DNA of 64,000 nucleotides from Pseudomonas benzenivorans. GTDB taxonomy: Bacteria > Pseudomonadota > Gammaproteobacteria > Pseudomonadales > Pseudomonadaceae. This document shows positions 1 through 10,454 of the stretch, piece after piece (position 1 is the stretch's first letter; each line of letters opens with the position of its first letter). The translations under genes were made by a program, and so were the position numbers. The notes under the pieces are model-generated. The model was not told the origin of the DNA. It worked only from the letters and a program-made list of their open reading frames with translations, and ran no database searches. The stretch is taken from contig NZ_CP073346.1 in the NCBI RefSeq assembly GCF_024397895.1, positions 3,968,001-4,032,000 on the forward strand, given 5' to 3'.

Positions 1-524
1 CGGGCGCCCAGTTGGAGTTGGTCAAGGCCAATCTGGCCAGGTTGTTCCAGGCCGACGCGCAGCGTATTGCCCTGCTGTTCTCGGGGCGGCGCATCGTGAT
101 CAAGAACAATCTGGATGCGGCGGGCGCGGAGAAATACCGGGCAACCCTTGAGCGCGCCGGCGCCATGGTCGAGGTCACGGCCATGCCCGCCGTGGCCGAA
201 ACCGGGGGCGTGGCCGGCGCCGCCGAAACCAGGCCGGCGCAGCCGTCGGCGCGCGTTGTCGAAGCGTCCGCAGCTGGCGCTCCGGGGCGACTGAAGGTCT
301 TGCCGCGGGATGAGTACATGGCGGCCTTCGCCGAGGTGGACGCGCCGGACTTCGGCATCGCCCCTCTGGGTGACGACCTGCAGGACGAAAAGCCCGAGGC
401 GCAGGCGCCCGAGCTCGACCTGGCGCAGTTCAGTCTGGCGCCACCTGGCAGCGACATGGGCCAGGCAGCGGCCGACCCCGCGGCAGCGCCGCCCGATACC
501 TCGCACCTGAAGCTGCAGGAGTGA
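1..524 (+). CDS. Hypothetical protein, 5' end outside window
   Basis: The frame is open from the left edge, so the TTG at 12 is probably not the true start; the codons before it read Gly-Ala-Gln in the same frame. The visible part begins with a compact domain of about 55 residues (ANLARLFQADAQRI, then a basic stretch and KYRATLERAG). I recall this at the N-terminus of many small Pseudomonas proteins of unknown function. It is followed by a low-complexity Ala/Pro/Glu tail with no membrane segment. The gene ends just before a hairpin at 529-554. Function unknown. Confidence 0.7.
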   Translation, partial: GAQLELVKANLARLFQADAQRIALLFSGRRIVIKNNLDAAGAEKYRATLERAGAMVEVTAMPAVAETGGVAGAAETRPAQPSARVVEASAAGAPGRLKVLPRDEYMAAFAEVDAPDFGIAPLGDDLQDEKPEAQAPELDLAQFSLAPPGSDMGQAAADPAAAPPDTSHLKLQE

Positions 525-528
525 CCTC

Positions 529-554
529 GCAAGGCCCGCCATAGCGGGCCTTGC
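529..554. terminator. Convergent intergenic hairpin
   Basis: An 11-bp perfect GC-rich stem (529-539 with 544-554) with a 4-nt loop lies between two convergent genes. There is no long T-run on either strand, but position and stability fit a bidirectional terminator. Confidence 0.6.
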
Positions 555-593
555 TGCATCTGGACGCGGGCTCAGTGCAGCCGGGCGCTCGGC

Positions 594-1721
594 TCAGTGA
601 CTGGCCATGGCATCCCGGGCTGTCGAGCACTTGGCTTGCGCCTGGGCCGGAGTCAGGTCGCGGATCGAGGTGTAGAACAGCGTGCAGCTCTGTCGCTGGT
701 CTTCGACCAGCCACTGCTGGGTGCAGCGCTGCAGCGTGGCATTGGCGTCCGCGCCTGGGTTCTGGCCCATGCCGGCCTGCCAGCAGGCAGCCGAGAGGTC
801 CTGGCCCATGACCTTGAGACCTGCCTGGTCGGCCTTTTGCTGGTTGCCGCCGTAGTTGCTCGGGTCGGCGGCGTACCAGATATAGCTGGGGTGGTTGGCA
901 CCCAGCACGGCCACCGACTGGCCTGGCGCCGGGATGATCTGGCCCAGGCCGAGCACGCTCAACGGCACGCCGTAGCGCTGCTTCACCCAGTCACGCACCG
1001 GGCTGCCGAACGCCACCATGGGCAGGGCGCCTTCGCCATTGCCCGCAGTCAGTTCGCGGACCATGCGTTGCTGATAGTCGCTGAAGTAATCGTAGACACC
1101 CTCCAGGCTTGCTCCGGCGCTGGCCGGCGCTGCAATGGGCGCTATGTCGACGATGGTCTGGAAGGCCGCAGTCTCGGCTGCCGGTATGCCGTTGACCGTG
1201 AGCAGCTCGGCCCAGCGGTCAGTGGTGCTGGAGCGCAGGTAGTCCTGGGCCTCGGTCAGCGAGTAGTCCGGCGGGAAGTGCAGCAGTTCGACGCTCTTGC
1301 GGTTGTCCAGGGCCATGCCCAGGGGCAGGAAGAAGTACCAGTCGTACTGCCACTTGCCGTCACGATTGAGGCGGCTGGCGCCTTCAAAGGCCAGGTCGCC
1401 GCTGTCGAGCAGCTGTTGCAGTGGTCTGCCGTAATCGTCGGGCACGCCACTGAAGCGGGCATAGACTCTGTCGCCTCTGCGCTCGACATGAACCTTGGCC
1501 GACGCATGGCCATCGCGGCTCAGGCTCTGCTCCAGGTAATGCTGCACGGTTTGCTCCAGGGTCCATGGGCGATAACAGACCACACTGCAGTTGTTGGGGT
1601 AGGCGAACAGCCGGCTGACCCGCTCCGTGCTGCCCAGGTCGAGTCGCTCACCTGAAGGGTGGCCGGCGCAGCCGAGCAGCAGGCTGGCGAGGACGAGCAG
1701 CAATCCAATTTGCTTGTGCAT
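594..1721 (-). CDS. Putative lipoprotein, 375 aa
   Basis: The N-terminus is a lipoprotein signal (MHKQIGLLLVLASLLLGC) with the lipobox Cys at residue 18. The rest is soluble, with several Trp and Cys residues (SCTLFYTSIRDL near the C-terminus) and no transmembrane helix. I expect an envelope-anchored protein. I do not recognise a catalytic motif or a named family with certainty. It is convergent with the upstream partial gene and shares the hairpin at 529-554. It is monocistronic, with a gap of about 90 nt to the next minus-strand gene. Confidence 0.75.
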   Translation of the reverse strand: MHKQIGLLLVLASLLLGCAGHPSGERLDLGSTERVSRLFAYPNNCSVVCYRPWTLEQTVQHYLEQSLSRDGHASAKVHVERRGDRVYARFSGVPDDYGRPLQQLLDSGDLAFEGASRLNRDGKWQYDWYFFLPLGMALDNRKSVELLHFPPDYSLTEAQDYLRSSTTDRWAELLTVNGIPAAETAAFQTIVDIAPIAAPASAGASLEGVYDYFSDYQQRMVRELTAGNGEGALPMVAFGSPVRDWVKQRYGVPLSVLGLGQIIPAPGQSVAVLGANHPSYIWYAADPSNYGGNQQKADQAGLKVMGQDLSAACWQAGMGQNPGADANATLQRCTQQWLVEDQRQSCTLFYTSIRDLTPAQAQAKCSTARDAMASH

Positions 1722-1814
1722 GGTTTCTCCTTGTCGAGTGTCCGTCGCCCCGATTGTTGCGCCGGAGGTCAGTTGATCAGGCAGGGTCTCTCACGGGTGT
1801 CAGTCGATGGCGGC

Positions 1815-2300
1815 TCAGCCCAGGTAGGCGGCGCAGCACTTCTTGAATTTCTGTCCACTGCCGCAGGGGCAAGGATCATTGCGGCCGGCGTTCAGCCCCA
1901 CAGTCGGGTCGATGAAGTACCACTGCACGCCGTACTGGACGAAGGCGGAGCGCTCGCGATGGCTGTGTTCGCCGGCCTCATCATGCCAGCGGGCGGTAAA
2001 GGTGACGAAGGCATGCTCGGGTTGGCCACCGAGCACTTCGGCGTTTTCGACCTCGAGGCCAAGCCAGGTGCTCTGCTGGCTCCAGGCCCGAATGGCATCG
2101 CGATCCAGCCCGGTCCGCTGGACGGGCAGGGTAGTGGCCAGCAGGTAGTCAACGTCGCCCAGCACATAGGCGCTGTAGCGCGAGCGCATCAGACGCTCCG
2201 CGCTGGGGGCCGGGGTGCCGGCGTGATAGCGGCCGCAGCACGCGCTCAGCAGGTCGCCGCTGCCGCACGGGCAGCTGGGCGCGGTGTCAGTTGTCGGCAT
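1815..2300 (-). CDS. YchJ family (UPF0225) SEC-C protein
   Basis: 161 aa with a zinc-binding SEC-C motif at both ends: [13 protein letters not shown] near residues 10-22 and [13 protein letters not shown] at the C-terminus. A YchJ middle domain ([15 protein letters not shown]) lies between them. Both Cys clusters are intact and the length is normal for the family. The molecular role is not established; the C-terminal motif resembles that of SecA. It lies 3 nt downstream of the next minus-strand gene, so the two probably form one transcript. Confidence 0.9.
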   Translation of the reverse strand: MPTTDTAPSCPCGSGDLLSACCGRYHAGTPAPSAERLMRSRYSAYVLGDVDYLLATTLPVQRTGLDRDAIRAWSQQSTWLGLEVENAEVLGGQPEHAFVTFTARWHDEAGEHSHRERSAFVQYGVQWYFIDPTVGLNAGRNDPCPCGSGQKFKKCCAAYLG

Positions 2301-2303
2301 GCA

Positions 2304-2801
2304 TCACCACCAGTACTTGCCAAAATTCTCCGGGTTGGCCCAGAACTTGGCGTTGAGCCAGTCCGGCACCTGTTTATAGTCGAGCAGGTCATAGGTGAAC
2401 AGGCTGAGGGTCTGCTCGCCGCGCTGGAAGCGCTCGCTGGTCTGCATCGCCAGGGCGAAGAAATCGGTGTCCTGCCAGGCGCAGGCCTGCAGGTCGACCA
2501 GCACGGCCAGGCGGTTGGCATTCAGGTTGCGGATACCGCCGAGCAGCTCGAGGCCGGTGCGCTTGGGCAGGTGTTCCAGGCAATCGACGATCAGGGCCAG
2601 GTCGAAACGCTGGGCCGCCAGTTCGCTTGGCAAGGCACCTGCGGCGGCGAGGGTGATCTGGCAATCGGCATGGGCGCTGCGGTAGGCCGCCAGCGCCGGC
2701 AGCTCGCTCGCGCCCACCACCAGCAGCCGGCTCGGCAGATAGCGTTCCAGTTGTGCGGCCAGGGCCTGCTGCGGGGTGCGGGAAGATACGGATTCGCTCA
2801 T
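2304..2801 (-). CDS. Methyltransferase-fold-like conserved protein (DUF6231-type)
   Basis: 165 aa. The sequence has the feel of a small Rossmann-like SAM-methyltransferase fold: LLVVGASELPALAAY as a possible motif I, and FDLALIVDCLEHLPK as the strand-loop that usually carries DxxEH. Essential SAM residues cannot be confirmed by eye. I recall the family name DUF6231 for Pseudomonas proteins in this position, between the YchJ and OmpA genes, but could not search. It is the first gene of a two-gene unit with the YchJ protein and diverges from the OmpA gene at 2960. Confidence 0.7.
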   Translation of the reverse strand: MSESVSSRTPQQALAAQLERYLPSRLLVVGASELPALAAYRSAHADCQITLAAAGALPSELAAQRFDLALIVDCLEHLPKRTGLELLGGIRNLNANRLAVLVDLQACAWQDTDFFALAMQTSERFQRGEQTLSLFTYDLLDYKQVPDWLNAKFWANPENFGKYWW

Positions 2802-2959
2802 CGATGACTCCAGGATCAGGCCTGAAAGACTAGCGCGCCGTCGTGCGTTGGCCTAGCGCTGATTGACACTTCAAGGGCATATCGTCTGGCGAATTGTGGA
2901 ACTGCCGTCTTTACTCCTTAAGTGTCGGTTTTGGGCCGATTTCTACAGGAGACTTGTAT

Positions 2960-3586
2960 ATGAGCATTACCAGGAAAGCAGGACCCCTGATTCTGGCGGC
3001 CAGCTTGCTGACGGGGTGCGCCGGACTGCAGAAGAGCGACTGGCCTACTTGTGCGGCGGTCGGCGGTGTTGGCGGTGCTGCCTTGGGCGCGATCGAGAGT
3101 TCGTCATGGGCGGCTGGTGGCGCTGCGGTAGGTGCCGGCATGGCCGCGGCTTATTGCTGGGTACATGGTGCCGAAGCGGAAAAGATGGTGATGGTCGAAG
3201 AGGTCATGGAAGAGCCTGCCATGCCTGAGCCCGTCGAAGTCGTGCGCGTCGAGCTGGATGTGAAGTTCGACTTCGACAAGTCCCGGGTCAAAGAAGAAAG
3301 CTATGGCGATATCAAGAACCTGGCGGACTTCATGAAGCAGTACCCGCAGACCTCCACGGTGGTTGAGGGTCACACCGACTCGGTCGGTACGGATGCCTAC
3401 AACCAGGGGCTGTCGGAGCGCCGCGCCAATGCCGTGCGCGATGTGCTGGTCAATCAATATGGCGTAGAGGGTGGGCGCGTCAATGCAGTCGGCTACGGCG
3501 AGTCCCGGCCGGTTGCCGACAACGCCACCAGTGAAGGGCGCGCCATCAACCGTCGGGTAGAGGCCGAAGTCGAGGCTCGTCAGTAA
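2960..3586 (+). CDS. OmpA-family lipoprotein, paralogue 1
   Basis: I chose ATG 2960 because AGGAG lies just upstream and it starts a good lipoprotein signal, with lipobox LTGC at residues 16-19. Residues ~30-60 form a Gly/Ala-rich glycine-zipper segment. The C-terminal ~110 residues are an OmpA peptidoglycan-binding domain (VKFDFDKSRV, then VVEGHTDSVG, LSERRANAVRD and AINRRVEAEV). The protein should anchor the outer membrane to peptidoglycan. It is 208 aa. The next gene on the same strand is a close paralogue whose OmpA core is nearly identical, so this is a tandem duplication. Confidence 0.92.
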   Translation: MSITRKAGPLILAASLLTGCAGLQKSDWPTCAAVGGVGGAALGAIESSSWAAGGAAVGAGMAAAYCWVHGAEAEKMVMVEEVMEEPAMPEPVEVVRVELDVKFDFDKSRVKEESYGDIKNLADFMKQYPQTSTVVEGHTDSVGTDAYNQGLSERRANAVRDVLVNQYGVEGGRVNAVGYGESRPVADNATSEGRAINRRVEAEVEARQ

Positions 3587-3613
3587 CCCCTGCCATCTGG
3601 TGATGCACGTGCT

Positions 3614-3645
3614 GGCCCCGACAGACGGGGACGTCTGTCGGGGCC
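3614..3645 (+). terminator. Long hairpin between OmpA paralogues
   Basis: A 14-bp perfect stem (3614-3627 with 3632-3645) with a 4-nt loop. There is no strong U-tract, so it could be a terminator or an mRNA-stabilising/attenuating hairpin between the two paralogues. Confidence 0.6.
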
Positions 3646-3721
3646 CGGCTTGTGTAGCCGGGGGGATGGACCTTTACTCCTGTGGTACCGGTAGCAACCG
3701 GTTACACAGGAGACTCCTACC

Positions 3722-4450
3722 ATGTCGACTCGCCACGCAAGAGTGGTTTTACCCCTTCTATTGGTCAGCAGTGTTCTTTCGGGTTGCGTCACGACTTCCA
3801 GTACGGGAGACGCGCCGCTCAACCAAGGGAACTGGCCCCTGTGCAGCGCGATTGGCGGCTTGGCTGGCGGAGGCCTGGGCGCAATCGAAAGCTCCACCGC
3901 AGCCGCCGGAGGCGCCCTGGCCGGTGCCGTGATTGGCGGCCTGATCTGCTATGCCCAAGACGGTGACGAGGATGGCGACGGTGTGTTCGATCGCCGTGAT
4001 CGCTGCCCGCACACCCCTAGCGGCATGTCAGTTGGGCACAATGGTTGCCCCCTCAAGGTCTACCCCGACAGTCCGGCGGTAGTCGAGGCCGAGCCGCTCG
4101 AGGTGGTTCGGGTCGAACTGGACGTGAAGTTCGATTTCGACAAGTCGGTGGTCAAGCCGGACGGTCAGGCCGACATCCGCAGCCTTGCCGACTTCATGAA
4201 GCAGTATCCACAGACCAACACCGTGGTTGAGGGGCATACCGATTCCATCGGTACCGACGCCTATAACCAGGGGCTGTCCGAGCGGCGGGCCAATGCGGTG
4301 CGTGATGTGCTGGTCAGGCAGCATGGCATCGATATGGGTCGAGTCTCCGCAGTCGGTTACGGCGAGACCCGCCCTGTGGCGGACAACGACAGTGAGGCTG
4401 GTCGCGCCATCAATCGCCGGGTCGAGGCAGAGGTCGAGGTGCAGCCCTGA
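3722..4450 (+). CDS. OmpA-family lipoprotein with calcium-type loop, paralogue 2
   Basis: 242 aa. Lipobox LSGC lies near residue 22, then a glycine-zipper segment. An Asp-rich insertion (DGDEDGDGVFDRRDRCPHTP), typical of thrombospondin type-3/OprF-like calcium-binding loops, is absent from the neighbour at 2960. The C-terminal OmpA domain (VKFDFDKSVV, VVEGHTDSIG, LSERRANAVRD) is almost the same as in that neighbour. I recall the P. aeruginosa equivalent as PA1041. The role is outer-membrane/peptidoglycan attachment. A U-rich terminator follows at 4462. Confidence 0.92.
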   Translation: MSTRHARVVLPLLLVSSVLSGCVTTSSTGDAPLNQGNWPLCSAIGGLAGGGLGAIESSTAAAGGALAGAVIGGLICYAQDGDEDGDGVFDRRDRCPHTPSGMSVGHNGCPLKVYPDSPAVVEAEPLEVVRVELDVKFDFDKSVVKPDGQADIRSLADFMKQYPQTNTVVEGHTDSIGTDAYNQGLSERRANAVRDVLVRQHGIDMGRVSAVGYGETRPVADNDSEAGRAINRRVEAEVEVQP

Positions 4451-4461
4451 TGGCAGCGAAG

Positions 4462-4486
4462 GCGGCCGGGCTCAACCGGCCGTTTT
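4462..4486 (+). terminator. Rho-independent terminator
   Basis: A 7-8-bp GC stem (4463-4469 with 4476-4482) is followed by TTTT, directly after the OmpA paralogue 2 stop. Confidence 0.75.
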
Positions 4487-4584
4487 CACCGCGGCAATCG
4501 GCGGACGCCGGCCCTTTGCCATGCTGGTCCCTTCGCCTCAAAGCGGTTAAGGTGCGGCTCGGTTAACGGCTGCGAGGGGCGATC

Positions 4585-4878
4585 ATGAAGGCACTGCTGG
4601 GATTGGGAAAGATACTGGCCGCTCTGTTCTGGGGCGCGTTGCTGGCCAACCTGCTCGATCCGTTTGTGCAGCCTTTCGCCTTGCTGCTGAACATTGCCGG
4701 GGCCTTTGTCCTGTTCATTCATGCCGGCGAGTTGCTGTTGTTCCAGCAGCGGTTGAAGCAGTGCCCGCGACCGCTGCTGGCGTGCGGGCAGGTCATGCTG
4801 TTCGGTATTTTTTACCTGTCGACACTGGCCGAGGTCGAAGAGCAGGCCCCCGAGCCCTTGGCGGCCGAGCAGGCCTAG
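4585..4878 (+). CDS. DUF1145 membrane protein
   Basis: 97 aa with about three hydrophobic helices (residues ~7-27, 31-50 and 66-86) separated by short polar stretches. The pattern and length fit the DUF1145 family of small inner-membrane proteins, for which I know no biochemical function. It is convergent with the CopD-family gene at 4948-5412 and preceded by the terminator at 4462. Confidence 0.8.
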   Translation: MKALLGLGKILAALFWGALLANLLDPFVQPFALLLNIAGAFVLFIHAGELLLFQQRLKQCPRPLLACGQVMLFGIFYLSTLAEVEEQAPEPLAAEQA

Positions 4879-4947
4879 AGAGGTTGCACCCAGGCTGGTC
4901 GCGCCCAGGGGGCGCGTTCAGCCGAGGCGTCCAGGTCAGGGCGAAGT

Positions 4948-5412
4948 CTAGAAAGGCGGGCGGGCGGCGGCGATGCTCACCAGCAACAGGCCGAGGATCA
5001 GGTTGATGCCCACCAGCCGACGAATCCGCCCCAGTACCGCACCACCGCTCGGCCAGTCCTCGGCGGCCACGGCACTGCGCAGTTCCGGCAACTGCAAGGC
5101 CTGGACCCGCAGGAACAGGGCGAGCATGGCGATGTACAGGCCCATCATGATGTGTACGTAGCGCGGCGCGGTCTCGAAGCCGGCGAAGCGCAGGTGCAGC
5201 ATGCCCACGCCGGTGATCGGCAGGATCAGCACGGCGGCCCATACCCAGTGAAAGAAACGGCGGAACACTTCCAGCCATAGCTTCAGGCGTGCCGGGGCTT
5301 CCAGCGTGCTGACCGCCGAGGGGCGCAGCACCATCCAGGCGAAGAACATGCCTCCCACCCAGATGAGGGCGGCAAGCAGGTGCAGGGCGTAAGTCGCGGC
5401 GTAAGGGGTCAT
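4948..5412 (-). CDS. CopD family membrane protein
   Basis: The true start is ATG at 5412 (MTPYAATYALHLLAALIWVG), giving 154 aa. The frame stays open far upstream but is antisense to dinG there. Four membrane helices are visible, with conserved HLLAALIWVGGMFFAW in helix 1, FFHWVWAAVLILP in helix 2 and YVHIMMGLYIAML in helix 3. The His residues fit a haem- or copper-binding CopD-like fold. Its role in copper handling is inferred from family only. It is divergent from dinG with about 110 nt between starts. Confidence 0.85.
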   Translation of the reverse strand: MTPYAATYALHLLAALIWVGGMFFAWMVLRPSAVSTLEAPARLKLWLEVFRRFFHWVWAAVLILPITGVGMLHLRFAGFETAPRYVHIMMGLYIAMLALFLRVQALQLPELRSAVAAEDWPSGGAVLGRIRRLVGINLILGLLLVSIAAARPPF

Positions 5413-5523
5413 GCAGGTACTCCAGTCGGGCAGGCGGTTCTGCGCTGAATTGATTGGCGCGCTATCATAGCCGCCGATTGCAAACACTGAAAATTTATCC
5501 AGCTTTTCCGCGCCCAGGCCATC

Positions 5524-7668
<2,145 letters not shown>

Positions 7669-7764
7669 CTAGGCCCGGGTTCGCCGCCGGCTCGGTTCCC
7701 AAGTCGGCCATGGGCTGGAACAATGCGCGCCATCTCGTTGATTTCCAAGACCAAGGAGCTTCCT

Positions 7765-8910
7765 TTGCAGATTCAGGGGTACTTCGACCTCCAGTTCGAG
7801 GCCGTCAAGGACGCGTTCGCCGCCTTGTTCGAGGATCGCCAGGAGCGCGGTGCGGCACTCTGCGTGCAGATCGCCGGCGAAACCGTGGTGGACATCTGGG
7901 CCGGGGTGGCCGACAAGGACGGCCAGCAGGTCTGGCACAGCGACACCATCCTCAACCTGTTCTCCTGCACCAAGCCCTTCACCGCGGTCACCGCGCTGCA
8001 GCTGGTCGGCGAGGGCAAGCTCGAACTGGACGTGCCGGTGGCCCGGTACTGGCCCGAGTTCGCCGCCGCCGGCAAGGAAAAGATCACCCTGCGTCACCTG
8101 CTCAGCCACCAGGCCGGTCTGCCGGCGCTGCGCCAGCCGCTGCCGGCCGAAGCCCTGTACGACTGGCAGGCAATGGTCACGGCGCTGGCGGCGGAGCAAC
8201 CCTGGTGGTCGCCGGGCGAAGGACACGGCTATGCCCCGATCACCTATGGCTGGCTGGTCGGCGAGCTGCTGCGCCGCGTCGAAGGGCGCGGTCCCGGCGA
8301 AGCCATAGTGGCGCGCACCGCCAAGCCCCTGGGCCTGGACTTCCATGTCGGTCTGGACGACAGCGAGTTCGAGCGCGTGGCGCATATCGCCCGCGGCAAG
8401 GGCAACCTGGGGGACGCCGCGGCCCAGCGCCTGCTCAAGGTCACGATGAGCGAGCCGGCGGCCATGAGCACCCGCGCCTTCACCAATCCGCCCTCGATCA
8501 TGACCAGCACCAACAAGCCGGAGTGGCGACGCATGCAACAGCCCGCCGCCAACGGTCACGGCAATGCGCGCAGCCTGGCGGGTTTCTACAGCGGCCTGCT
8601 CGACGGACGCCTGCTGGAAAGCGAACTGCTCGACGAGCTGACCCGCGAGCACAGCCGTGGCGATGACAGGACCCTGCTGACGCCCACGCGCTTCGGCCTG
8701 GGGTGCATGCTCGACCAGGGCGGGGTGGCCAACGCTACCTATGGCATGGGGCCGCGCGCCTTCGGCCATCCGGGGGCGGGGGGCTCGACCGGCTTCGCCG
8801 ACCCCGAGCGCGATGTCGCCCTGGGCTTCGTCACCAACAATCTAGGACCGTTCGTCTTAATGGACCCCCGTGCGCAAAAACTTGCGCGGGTATTGGCGGA
8901 TTGTCTGTAG
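7765..8910 (+). CDS. Beta-lactamase-fold serine hydrolase (EstB-like esterase)
   Basis: The upstream codons have no RBS. TTG 7765 has AAGGAG six nucleotides before it and gives MQIQGYFDLQFEAV, so I take it as the start (381 aa). The class C beta-lactamase/EstB SxxK motif is present as FSCTKPFTA, with a later tyrosine motif (GHGYAPITYGW) and HPGAGGSTGF near the C-terminus in place of KTG. This suggests a cytoplasmic esterase rather than a true beta-lactamase; there is no signal peptide. Natural substrate unknown. I recall PA1047 at this position. Confidence 0.88.
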   Translation: MQIQGYFDLQFEAVKDAFAALFEDRQERGAALCVQIAGETVVDIWAGVADKDGQQVWHSDTILNLFSCTKPFTAVTALQLVGEGKLELDVPVARYWPEFAAAGKEKITLRHLLSHQAGLPALRQPLPAEALYDWQAMVTALAAEQPWWSPGEGHGYAPITYGWLVGELLRRVEGRGPGEAIVARTAKPLGLDFHVGLDDSEFERVAHIARGKGNLGDAAAQRLLKVTMSEPAAMSTRAFTNPPSIMTSTNKPEWRRMQQPAANGHGNARSLAGFYSGLLDGRLLESELLDELTREHSRGDDRTLLTPTRFGLGCMLDQGGVANATYGMGPRAFGHPGAGGSTGFADPERDVALGFVTNNLGPFVLMDPRAQKLARVLADCL

Positions 8911-9003
8911 AAGTCTGGCTAAACTCCCGGCATAACCAGGCGGTACTGCCCATAAATACTGGCCTGTGGCCATTTTTCTTTGACCGATTCGTGTGGATTA
9001 ACC

Positions 9004-9690
9004 ATGTTTGCCAAGAAGAACCTCGCGCTCGTCCTGTGTCTGCTGATGGCCGGTTGTGCCGGCTCGGAAAAGAAACCGCAGGCGCAGCAGGCCGCCATGC
9101 CTGCCCCGGAAGTCACCCAGGCCTGGCTGGACGACTACGAGCCCAAGCTGCGCGAGGCCATCAAGGGCAGTCACTTCGAGCTGGAGCGTCGCGAGAGCCT
9201 GCTGGTGGTCACCGCGCCGGTGGAGGGCTCCTTCAACCCCGATCGTCCGCATATGCTGCTGCCGGTCACCCTGGGGCCGATCAGTCGTCTGGCCAAGCTG
9301 GTGGAGCACGACAAGAGCATGGGCGTGCTGATCCTCGGCCATGCCGATAGCAGTGGTGCGGCGACCCTGAATCGCGAGCTGAGCCATGAACGGGCGCGGG
9401 CCTTCACCGCGATTTTCCGTCTCAGCGGGCTGCGTCAGGACCGTTTGCTGGTCAAGGGGCTGGGGGCGGACATGCCGCGCGCCGCCAACGACAGCGTCGA
9501 GGGCCGTGCGCTCAACCGCCGCGTGGAGATCCTGCTGACCCCCCGGGTCACCCTGAATGCGCTGATCGCCCACTACAGCCAGCCGGCGGTGATTCCGGCG
9601 GTCGCCCAAGCGGTGCCGGGCGCCAAGTCGAGCAAGACCAAGCCGGCCGCCACCGGCAAGGCGGTCGCGAGCAGCAAGCAAGCCAACTAG
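9004..9690 (+). CDS. OmpA-family lipoprotein, third copy
   Basis: ATG 9004 gives a lipoprotein signal MFAKKNLALVLCLLMAGC. The middle lacks the glycine zipper of the genes at 2960 and 3722. The C-terminal OmpA-like domain carries VLILGHADSSG and ALNRRVEIL. A tail rich in Lys/Ala/Ser follows (SKTKPAATGKAVASSK). It is 228 aa and more distantly related to the two tandem paralogues. Probable role: peptidoglycan-bound outer-membrane lipoprotein. pdxH follows after 48 nt. Confidence 0.88.
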   Translation: MFAKKNLALVLCLLMAGCAGSEKKPQAQQAAMPAPEVTQAWLDDYEPKLREAIKGSHFELERRESLLVVTAPVEGSFNPDRPHMLLPVTLGPISRLAKLVEHDKSMGVLILGHADSSGAATLNRELSHERARAFTAIFRLSGLRQDRLLVKGLGADMPRAANDSVEGRALNRRVEILLTPRVTLNALIAHYSQPAVIPAVAQAVPGAKSSKTKPAATGKAVASSKQAN

Positions 9691-9738
9691 CACGGACCCC
9701 GGTAAGCTAAGGGGATATCCGTTCTAGAGGGCTTTGCC

Positions 9739-10386
9739 ATGACCCAGACCCTGGCCGACATGCGCCGCGACTACACCCGCGACGGCCTCAGCGAGGAGCG
9801 CGCGCCGGACGAGCCGTTCGTACTGTTCCAGCAGTGGTTCGCCGATGCGGTGCAGACCGAGCAGCTGCCCGTCGAGCCCAATGTCATGAGCCTGGCGACC
9901 GTCGATGCCGATGGCCGTCCGCACTGCCGGGTGGTGCTGCTCAAGGGGCTGGATGACCGTGGCTTCACCTTCTTCAGCAACTACGAGAGCGCCAAGGGGC
10001 AGCAGCTGGCGGCCAGTCCGTTCGCGGCGCTGACCTTCTTCTGGCCAGCCTTGGAGCGCCAGGTGCGCATCGAGGGACGGGTCGAGCGGGTCACCCCCCA
10101 GGAATCCGATGCCTACTTCCAGGTGCGCCCGCTGGGCAGCCGCCTCGGCGCCTGGGCCTCGCCGCAAAGCCGGGTGATCGCCGATCGTGCCGAGTTGGAG
10201 GGTTTGCTGGCGCACGCCGAGCAGCGCTTTCTCGACCAGGCGCCGGAGTGCCCGCCCCATTGGGGGGGCTACCGCCTGCTGCCCGAGCGCATCGAGTTCT
10301 GGCAGGGCCGCGCCAGCCGCCTGCACGACCGCCTCAATTACCGTCTGCGGGACGGCGCCTGGCTGCGCGAGCGCCTGGCGCCCTGA
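9739..10386 (+). CDS. pdxH: Pyridoxamine 5'-phosphate oxidase
   Basis: 215 aa. It oxidises PNP or PMP to PLP with FMN as cofactor. FMN-site and family motifs are present: [19 protein letters not shown], then [13 protein letters not shown], and the C-terminal signature RLHDRLNYR ... RLAP. Length is normal and the start ([12 protein letters not shown]) is typical. It stands between the OmpA lipoprotein and glycerate kinase. A PLP-dependent Cds1-like enzyme is encoded further along at 19237, but nothing links the two beyond the cofactor. Confidence 0.97.
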   Translation: MTQTLADMRRDYTRDGLSEERAPDEPFVLFQQWFADAVQTEQLPVEPNVMSLATVDADGRPHCRVVLLKGLDDRGFTFFSNYESAKGQQLAASPFAALTFFWPALERQVRIEGRVERVTPQESDAYFQVRPLGSRLGAWASPQSRVIADRAELEGLLAHAEQRFLDQAPECPPHWGGYRLLPERIEFWQGRASRLHDRLNYRLRDGAWLRERLAP

Positions 10387-10454
10387 TGATCGAGGGGCGG
10401 CCACGCCCCGCTCGTGCGGTGCGACCCGCGAAGCCCAGCCTTGTAAGGAGCTCC

